13,412 nucleotides of DNA, from NCBI GenBank assembly GCA_011525095.1, contig WTIV01000155.1, positions 1 through 13,412 of the forward strand, given 5' to 3'. Below, one piece after another: positions 8,886-13,412 of this stretch; the first letter of the stretch is position 1, and each line of letters starts with the position of its first letter. The translations under genes and the position numbers were made by a program. The DNA comes from Methanobacteriota archaeon (GTDB taxonomy: Archaea > Thermoplasmatota > Poseidoniia > Poseidoniales > Poseidoniaceae). The notes beneath the pieces are model-generated. The model was not told the origin of the DNA and made no database searches. It saw nothing but the letters and a program-made list of their open reading frames with translations.

Positions 8886-9700
8886 CTGTCATCCCTCCTA
8901 CCTCTGCCGTATTTTGCTGAGTGAAGAGGAGGTGGGTCTCTATGGCTTCTATGGTGGCCCTTTCTTTTTGGTCCACCAACACGTTTTGGAGTTCTACAAC
9001 TGAAACACTCACTTCTCTTTGCGAAGTTCATTTTCTTGCACTTGCGGCATTCCCAATCTCCTGCACGAGGTTGTGGACCTTCATTTCTATCGCCAGCTCT
9101 TCTATCGTTACCGGTCCACTGTTTTGTTGGACCTCTGCCGCCACGTCCCTTTGGCGCTCCGCAACGATTGCATTCTGTTCTAAAGGAAAAATTAGAGTTG
9201 CCACATTCTCCACAATCCCAGTCATTTCTGGAGTGGTTTTCACTTTGGCGACGGTTGTCACCTCTGTCTCTACGATTGCCGCCTCTGTCATCTCTTGAAC
9301 GGCCTCTACCTCTGTCATCCCTTGAGCGGCTTCTGCCACGGTCATCTCTTGAGCGGCCCCTGTCCCTATCATGTCGTCGTCCTCTATCATCAGAACGCCA
9401 GTCATTTCGGCCTCGACGGTTGTCATTTGAGCGATTATTGTCTCTTGAGCGCTGATTATCTCGAGGTTTTTTGCTTCGGATTGTTATCTCTAGACCGACC
9501 ATCCCCTGTGCGTTTGCTTTCCTATCAAGGTGAGCAACGTGGACTAGAGAGTTTTCGAGATTGCCAATTACGCCGTCGACTTTGCCGATGTAGGTTTCAC
9601 TTGAGTCTACCATCACACTTCCCAATGCAGGGCATGCACCAGTATAACTCACCAAAAGACCGCCCTCATGGCTGACCTTTTCCACCCTTCCTTTGAACAT
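8882..9700 (-). CDS. Gar1-like domain protein with Arg-rich linker and two RanBP2-type zinc fingers
   Basis: This is a predicted RNA-binding protein of 272 residues. Residues 2-75 fit the Gar1/Naf1 small beta-barrel along its whole length (GRV, GGLLVSYTGACPALGSVMVD, YIGKVDGVIG, VGLEITI). Gar1 is a core subunit of H/ACA ribonucleoproteins, which make pseudouridine in rRNA with Cbf5 and Nop10. Residues 79-152 are low-complexity and very rich in Arg, Asp, Gly, Ser and Asn, including three nine-residue repeats. Two zinc fingers follow: 161-184 (W161, C163, C166, N170, C177, C180) and 216-239 (W216, C218, C221, N225, C232, C235). Both fit W-x-C-x2-C-x3-N-x6-C-x2-C exactly. The tail is basic. GGAGGT precedes the ATG by seven bases. 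Known archaeal Gar1 proteins are about 80-110 residues, without an RG-rich region or fingers. It could be the cell's Gar1 or a paralogue with another RNA target. Confidence 0.85.
   Translation of the reverse strand: MFKGRVEKVSHEGGLLVSYTGACPALGSVMVDSSETYIGKVDGVIGNLENSLVHVAHLDRKANAQGMVGLEITIRSKKPRDNQRSRDNNRSNDNRRGRNDWRSDDRGRRHDRDRGRSRDDRGRSRSRDDRGRGRSRDDRGGNRRDRGDNRRQSENHSRNDWDCGECGNSNFSFRTECNRCGAPKGRGGRGPTKQWTGNDRRAGDRNEGPQPRAGDWECRKCKKMNFAKRSECFSCRTPKRVGGPKRKGHHRSHRDPPPLHSAKYGRGRRDDR
8893..8898 (-). promoter_or_regulatory. Shine-Dalgarno site for the TPR gene (GGAGGG)
   Basis: GGAGGG on the minus strand lies inside the last codons of the Gar1-like gene, seven bases before the overlapping GTG start at 8885. 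It decides the start: the nearby ATG at 8892 is out of frame and stops after five codons. Confidence 0.7.
9287..9367 (-). repeat. Three tandem 27-bp repeats in the Arg-rich linker
   Basis: Units at 9341-9367, 9314-9340 and 9287-9313 encode RDRGRSRDD, RGRSRSRDD and RGRGRSRDD (residues 112-138). The second half of each unit (CGN TCA AGR GAT GAC) is nearly identical at the DNA level, which indicates recent duplication within the gene. Flanking Arg/Asp/Gly codons look like more decayed copies. Unit number may vary between strains. Confidence 0.85.
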
Positions 9701-9707
9701 CGCAAAA

Positions 9708-9713
9708 ACCTCC
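9708..9713 (-). promoter_or_regulatory. Shine-Dalgarno site for the Gar1-like gene (GGAGGT)
   Basis: GGAGGT on the minus strand is seven bases before the ATG at 9700, within the 27-base gap after the upstream secreted-protein gene. It supports the chosen start. The short gap suggests readthrough from upstream. Confidence 0.75.
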
Positions 9714-9727
9714 GACTAATGCCGGTA

Positions 9728-11629
9728 TCAGTCTCTTCTGGCTAGTAGTGCTGCACCAAGCATTGCAACGATTGATGCAAACATGCCAATTGAAGGTAAA
9801 CCGCTCTCTTCTTCAGATGTGTCATCTGTATTTTCTGTACCTGAGTTGTCCGTAGCATATGGATCTGGTACAGTGATATCTGTGGAACTGATTGCATCTA
9901 CTGAATCTTTTGCTGTTATTACAACATAATACTCTGTTAAGCCTTGTGCGACACAATTTGCAATTGATAGCGTGACACTCCAATCGTCACCGTTGGTGGT
10001 GAATCCTGTTGATGTCTCATCACACATAACAGCGGACAGTGTTACACTTCCACCGTCTGGGTCAACCGCAGTTCCGGTAAGTGTGAATGAATACTGGTCA
10101 GAAGACCATGTTGCGTATGTTCCTTCGATTGAGTCATAATCGATGTTTACAACTGGTAGGGAGTTTCTCTTTTCCAATCCCAAATCGAATTCTGCTTCCC
10201 AATCCAACATTCCTGGAGATGTGGCCATTACGTGAATCATGAAAGCACCGGGTGAGATTCCAGATAGGCTTACAGAATCACTAGAAGTTGTTGAGCCTAG
10301 GTTGACATTTGTTGCAACTCCTGTTGTGCTTCCTTGGGTTGCTGAGATTGCTACAGCAAGGTTTTGCACAAGTAGAGACGGTGTAGAATCAATTTCTACT
10401 GAATCGGTGAACATACCCGCAGCTGCTGAAAAGCTTGCAGGTTGACCGAATCTCCATGTGTGGCTTGCATTGCTAGTAGCTCCGTATGGGTCTACAAGGT
10501 GGCAGGTTGCATCAGAAGATTGTGAACTTCCTGATGTGACAAGTAAGTCACCATCAGAGTTCATCCTGCTCGACCATCCAGTTTCAGTGAACTGACAATC
10601 AAGTCCCCAAGCATCGTTATCTGATGCCCAATCTACCATAGTCTCGCCTGTGATAGCAACAACTTCGCTACCATCTTTGATCATTGGAACGATTGTGTCA
10701 TCCACTGGTTCATTACCAGTCCAGACCGGGAAGTCGTTTGTATCAGGAGGCGTGGTTGTCATGTCAAAGAATATGTTGCGAATCATTGGGTAATCCGCCT
10801 TGTCATATTGGATGTCAACGCTTACTCTGACGCTACCGTCTGGCAAGAATATCTCCTCAATTGAACCCGCGCCTAGGTTCTCAACGCCATCATCTAGGAT
10901 TGTCCAGTTAGCCATTCTCATTCCGTCAATAAACGGGAATGTGAACATCATTGTAGCACTCGTTACGTTTGTAACGTTCATCGCCACTGTGAAGTCACTA
11001 TTCCCGGAATTTGGTAACTTGTTAAATCGGGTATTGTGAGTTTCTTCTTCTAGTGTGAACATCGAGATTTCGAGGTTATTTGTTGCTGTAACTGGTACTT
11101 CTTGGCAGTCCGCACTAGCGAAAGCATACCTACCCGAGCAAGACCTCTCTTCAGGATGGCCTTCTGGAATCAAGTTAACTTCTTCGAGGCCTATTCCATC
11201 TTCTACGAATTCTACATCATTCCAATCTACTCCACCTCTGTGAGGTAAACCTTCACGAATACCGATTCTTGTGTACATGTCAGCAATGCACTTTGCACCG
11301 ATAGACCTTACAGCGTCTCTTTCGTCAGTTGAAATCCAAGAGTTGTTTCCTCCAGGGAATCCATCAAACAAACCATCTAGGTTTTCTCGAACAGTCGCAG
11401 CACGACTTTCGTTAACCCAGGAATTAGCGTACAAATCGGATGTAGCCCAATCGTCTAATATCTCGAACATGAATACAGCGTTATCATACTCAAACAAATC
11501 TTCGAACGTGTAACCTGAACAGTCAACGTCTTCCATTTGACGTCCAGAATCCTCTGCCATTGTAGTGTTGGTCAATGAAACTGTTGCCATTAAAATAGCA
11601 AGCAAGACTGCACATAACCTTCTCTTCAT
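9728..11629 (-). CDS. Secreted Ig-like surface protein with sortase-like C-terminal membrane/Arg tail
   Basis: I recognise no specific family. From the ATG at 11629 it has 633 residues and a clear signal peptide: MKRR, a hydrophobic core, and likely cleavage after TTMA. A Cys-containing N-terminal region of ~180 residues follows (CSGYTFEDLF, CIADMYTRIGIREG, CSGRYAFASADC). Next come beta-rich Ig-like segments with many N-x-S/T sites, and a cadherin/PKD-like module (AVDPDGGSVTLSAVMCDE). An acidic Ser/Thr linker leads to LPSIGMF, a hydrophobic helix and ARRD at the very end. This layout resembles archaeal PGF-CTERM-type tails, which are cut and lipid-anchored by archaeosortases. An in-frame TTG at 11647 would add six residues and spoil the N-region of the signal peptide, so I prefer the ATG. 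The protein is probably exposed on the cell surface. It lies between an ABC exporter and RNA-related genes, and the gene gaps are 45 and 27 bases. Confidence 0.85.
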   Translation of the reverse strand: MKRRLCAVLLAILMATVSLTNTTMAEDSGRQMEDVDCSGYTFEDLFEYDNAVFMFEILDDWATSDLYANSWVNESRAATVRENLDGLFDGFPGGNNSWISTDERDAVRSIGAKCIADMYTRIGIREGLPHRGGVDWNDVEFVEDGIGLEEVNLIPEGHPEERSCSGRYAFASADCQEVPVTATNNLEISMFTLEEETHNTRFNKLPNSGNSDFTVAMNVTNVTSATMMFTFPFIDGMRMANWTILDDGVENLGAGSIEEIFLPDGSVRVSVDIQYDKADYPMIRNIFFDMTTTPPDTNDFPVWTGNEPVDDTIVPMIKDGSEVVAITGETMVDWASDNDAWGLDCQFTETGWSSRMNSDGDLLVTSGSSQSSDATCHLVDPYGATSNASHTWRFGQPASFSAAAGMFTDSVEIDSTPSLLVQNLAVAISATQGSTTGVATNVNLGSTTSSDSVSLSGISPGAFMIHVMATSPGMLDWEAEFDLGLEKRNSLPVVNIDYDSIEGTYATWSSDQYSFTLTGTAVDPDGGSVTLSAVMCDETSTGFTTNGDDWSVTLSIANCVAQGLTEYYVVITAKDSVDAISSTDITVPDPYATDNSGTENTDDTSEEESGLPSIGMFASIVAMLGAALLARRD

Positions 11630-11674
11630 GTTTGGTGCGTAGGGCAAACTCCTCTTAGTGTGTTCCTATGTTTG

Positions 11675-12493
11675 CTAGGGTTGGAGGCGTTCTATTCGCC
11701 TTGTGAATAGATGGATTGGGATTATGCTCCACAGGATTGCTGCGAGGCTGATGTAAAGTGGAGACATGCCTCTGTCAACATCATCTAAGGGCATCTCTAG
11801 AAGATGATGATAGACTCCATTAGGAGAAAATAAATCCATTATAGCATCTATTCTCACGTATTCTGCAGAGTTTAGGTCATCCACTCCTACTCCGGACAAG
11901 CCTGCAACTACGGTGGTCAAAACTAACCAAAGAAGAGTGAAGATCATCCAAACTCCTAATCCAACAGCAATTGAGGAACCCATGTCTTTGGCCCATGATG
12001 ATGCTAAGAGTTGTATCGAAGTATACCATAGCAGCAATAAGGCAGTTCCTAGGGTGTGAATGAATAATTCCTCAATGCTAGGCAAGTCATCCATTCTGTA
12101 CCAAATTACAAACAAACTTACCAAATTCAAAACCATCACAGGTAGGAAAATTGCACTCCAGTGTCCAAATAACAAAGACTTTGCAAAAATTGAACGATTG
12201 ATTGGTTGGGATAACTTCACTTCTAGTACTCCAGATAACCTATCTCTGCTTACTCCATCAAATGAAATCAGTACGGCACCCAAAGTAGCAGAGAAAATGA
12301 TGAATGCTGTAGAAACGAACATCACATCGTATGCTGAATCGATTACAATACTCGCAGGCAGATTCACTTTAGGGTCAGACAATCCCCAACTCGAGAACAG
12401 AATAAACATAGCAAGAAGTGGCCAAATGACCATCATTCGCCCTGCAGTGAGGCGTTCTTTCATAATTTGAACTCCAAGTGAAAAGGCGTTCAT
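11675..12493 (-). CDS. ABC-2 type transporter permease
   Basis: This is the membrane subunit of an ABC exporter, 272 residues long. About six hydrophobic helices are visible, near residues 20-37, 56-78, 112-131, 144-165, 173-198 and 246-264. Between helices 2 and 3 lies SRDRLSGVLEVKLSQPINRS, the amphipathic coupling region typical of the NosY/ABC-2 family, where a related enriched-Gly/Leu/Ser-Gln-Pro pattern recurs. The ATG at 12493 overlaps the stop codon of the ATPase gene as ATGA, and GGAGGTG lies seven bases upstream, so the two are co-translated partners. The transported substrate cannot be read from sequence; drug, lipid, peptide and copper-maturation roles all exist in this family. No DNA-level oddities were seen. 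Confidence 0.9.
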   Translation of the reverse strand: MNAFSLGVQIMKERLTAGRMMVIWPLLAMFILFSSWGLSDPKVNLPASIVIDSAYDVMFVSTAFIIFSATLGAVLISFDGVSRDRLSGVLEVKLSQPINRSIFAKSLLFGHWSAIFLPVMVLNLVSLFVIWYRMDDLPSIEELFIHTLGTALLLLWYTSIQLLASSWAKDMGSSIAVGLGVWMIFTLLWLVLTTVVAGLSGVGVDDLNSAEYVRIDAIMDLFSPNGVYHHLLEMPLDDVDRGMSPLYISLAAILWSIIPIHLFTRRIERLQP

Positions 12494-13314
12494 TCCTCTT
12501 CACCTCCAAGACTCTTGAATGGAAGCATGTTGTCTCTGGATAACTCCAAACTTACGTCATCAGGGTCTATGCCAGTAGCAGAACATATCATTTCTACAAT
12601 TCCAGAATTGTCTTCGAGCCCTAGATCTTTCCTGACCTTTGTTAGACTTCCTTCAATCAATAATTGGCCTTGATGAAGGAGTGCAATTTCATCAACTAAT
12701 GACTCAAGGTCAGCAACTTGATGAGATGAAATAACGACCGCAACCCCCTTCTTGGCTAGATTCTTCAATAGGTTTGAAAATGCCCTCTGAGCTAATGGGT
12801 CTAGTCCATTCAAAGGTTCATCCATAACGAGAAGTTTTGGATTTCCAATCAAAGCACAGGCAAGAGACAACCTCTGTCGCATCCCCTGAGATAGATTGTC
12901 AAGCATTTGGTCAGACTTGGATGAAAGGCCAACGGTTTGTATCAAACTCTCGACATCCACTGAATCTTCTCGCATCATCGCAATGGATTTCAGTGCATGA
13001 TTTACCGTGATTCTTCCTTCCCAGCGAACTTGTTCAGGCATGTAACCAATCTCAGTCCTCCTGGTCTCACACGATTTATCGAACCCTTTGCAATCATATA
13101 ATCCGCACATTGCCCGCATCAGAGTGGTTTTTCCAGCTCCGTTTGGACCGATCAGACCCAATATTGTTCCAGATTTGATTTCAAGGTCAATCGAATAAAT
13201 TCCTGCACCATCCCTCTTTGCCCAAGGCTTCCACGATGAAAAGTCTCGAACTTGGTGCCGCCACGACACCTCGGACAGACTCAGGATGGTTTCCATCGAA
13301 CCGGAAGCCCACAT
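12490..13314 (-). CDS. ABC transporter ATP-binding protein
   Basis: This is the cytosolic ATPase that drives the permease encoded just downstream. All the nucleotide-binding motifs are present in a 274-residue protein: Walker A GPNGAGKT (56-63), Q-loop YMPEQ (91-95), signature LSQGM (141-145), Walker B LLVMDEP (161-167), D-loop GLD (170-172) and switch His in SSH (H198). The order and spacing are those of ABC-2/NosF-like exporter ATPases. The insert at residues 20-38 (RDFSSWKPWAKRDGAG) before the first strand is somewhat long and Trp/Lys-rich. An in-frame TGA directly precedes the ATG at 13314, so the start cannot lie further upstream; ATG 13296 (METILSL) is an alternative. No clear Shine-Dalgarno site with normal spacing is seen, so as first gene of the operon it may be read from a very short leader. 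The C-terminus ends GGEEE. Confidence 0.93.
   Translation of the reverse strand: MWASGSMETILSLSEVSWRHQVRDFSSWKPWAKRDGAGIYSIDLEIKSGTILGLIGPNGAGKTTLMRAMCGLYDCKGFDKSCETRRTEIGYMPEQVRWEGRITVNHALKSIAMMREDSVDVESLIQTVGLSSKSDQMLDNLSQGMRQRLSLACALIGNPKLLVMDEPLNGLDPLAQRAFSNLLKNLAKKGVAVVISSHQVADLESLVDEIALLHQGQLLIEGSLTKVRKDLGLEDNSGIVEMICSATGIDPDDVSLELSRDNMLPFKSLGGEEE
12501..12507 (-). promoter_or_regulatory. Shine-Dalgarno site for the ABC permease (GGAGGTG)
   Basis: GGAGGTG on the minus strand lies inside the 3' end of the ATPase gene, seven bases before the ATG at 12493. It supports the start and coupled translation across the ATGA overlap. Confidence 0.75.
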
Positions 13315-13412
13315 TCACCCATTACAATGTGCCGCTTGACCTACACTTCTAGGGTTGAACTTATCCTTGTTAGTTCACAGGCCGCTTTGTGCTGGGTGGC
13401 ATAATTGCATCA
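13315..13412. other. Intergenic stretch at the right edge, presumed operon promoter region
   Basis: These 98 bases upstream of the ABC ATPase hold no open frame of useful length. The frame of the ATPase has stops at 13315-13317 and 13375-13377. The promoter of the five-gene minus-strand operon should lie here or just beyond the window. I see no convincing BRE/TATA pair, only AT-rich bits such as ATAATT near 13401, and no tRNA or hairpin. Confidence 0.5.

Noticed and set aside
9287..9367. CRISPR-like array
   Set aside because: The 27-bp units are directly adjacent with no unique spacers and keep the reading frame, so they are coding tandem repeats.
9028..9675. Several overlapping open frames on both strands across the Arg-rich region (for example 9036-9455 and 9295-9675 on +, 9028-9426 on -)
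   Set aside because: They are by-products of the repetitive codons of the Gar1-like gene. They have low-complexity Leu/Ser- or Thr/Glu-rich translations, no ribosome sites and no domains.
13315..13412. A tRNA or small RNA gene at the right edge
   Set aside because: No cloverleaf, T-loop (GGTTCRANYC) sequence or stable hairpin could be found in these 98 bases.

Overview
The window looks like a piece of a marine planktonic euryarchaeal genome, most likely Marine Group II (Candidatus Poseidoniia). The evidence for this is a giant secreted FG-GAP/Ig-like protein with one C-terminal membrane helix and a Gln/Tyr-rich cytoplasmic tail, an archaeal-type short S-adenosylhomocysteine hydrolase, an archaeal Gar1-like domain, and an archaeal-style C-terminal membrane/Arg sorting tail. 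Base composition is moderate and even along the window. I saw no insertion sequence, phage gene, CRISPR array, tRNA or rRNA. The taxonomic call is inference from protein style, not from a marker-gene comparison.

The left half is read on the + strand. It begins inside a giant cell-surface protein gene (positions 1-6494) whose 5' end is cut off by the window edge. A strong GC-rich hairpin (6506-6540) ends that gene. Next comes a gene for S-adenosylhomocysteine hydrolase (6582-7847), complete with substrate- and NAD-binding motifs.

The right half is read on the - strand. Five tightly packed genes run from 13314 down to 7848 and look like one operon. In transcription order they are an ABC transporter ATPase, its ABC-2 type permease (4-nt ATGA overlap), a secreted Ig-like protein with a sortase-like C-terminal tail, a Gar1-domain/Arg-rich/double zinc finger RNA-binding protein, and a TPR protein with two membrane helices (4-nt GTGA overlap). 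Strong Shine-Dalgarno sequences precede three of the five genes. The last - strand gene meets the hydrolase gene stop-to-stop with no base between them, and a small hairpin sits exactly at the junction.

The most unusual gene is at 8882-9700. It joins an H/ACA-RNP Gar1-like barrel to an Arg/Asp/Gly/Ser-rich low-complexity linker, built partly from 27-bp repeats, and to two textbook RanBP2-type zinc fingers. The first finger closely resembles the finger of the eukaryotic FUS/EWS/TAF15 family. Archaeal Gar1 proteins normally carry neither an RG-rich tail nor such fingers, so this is the best candidate here for an undescribed system. Its operon with envelope and membrane genes is also odd, and no single function for the operon can be read from sequence alone.
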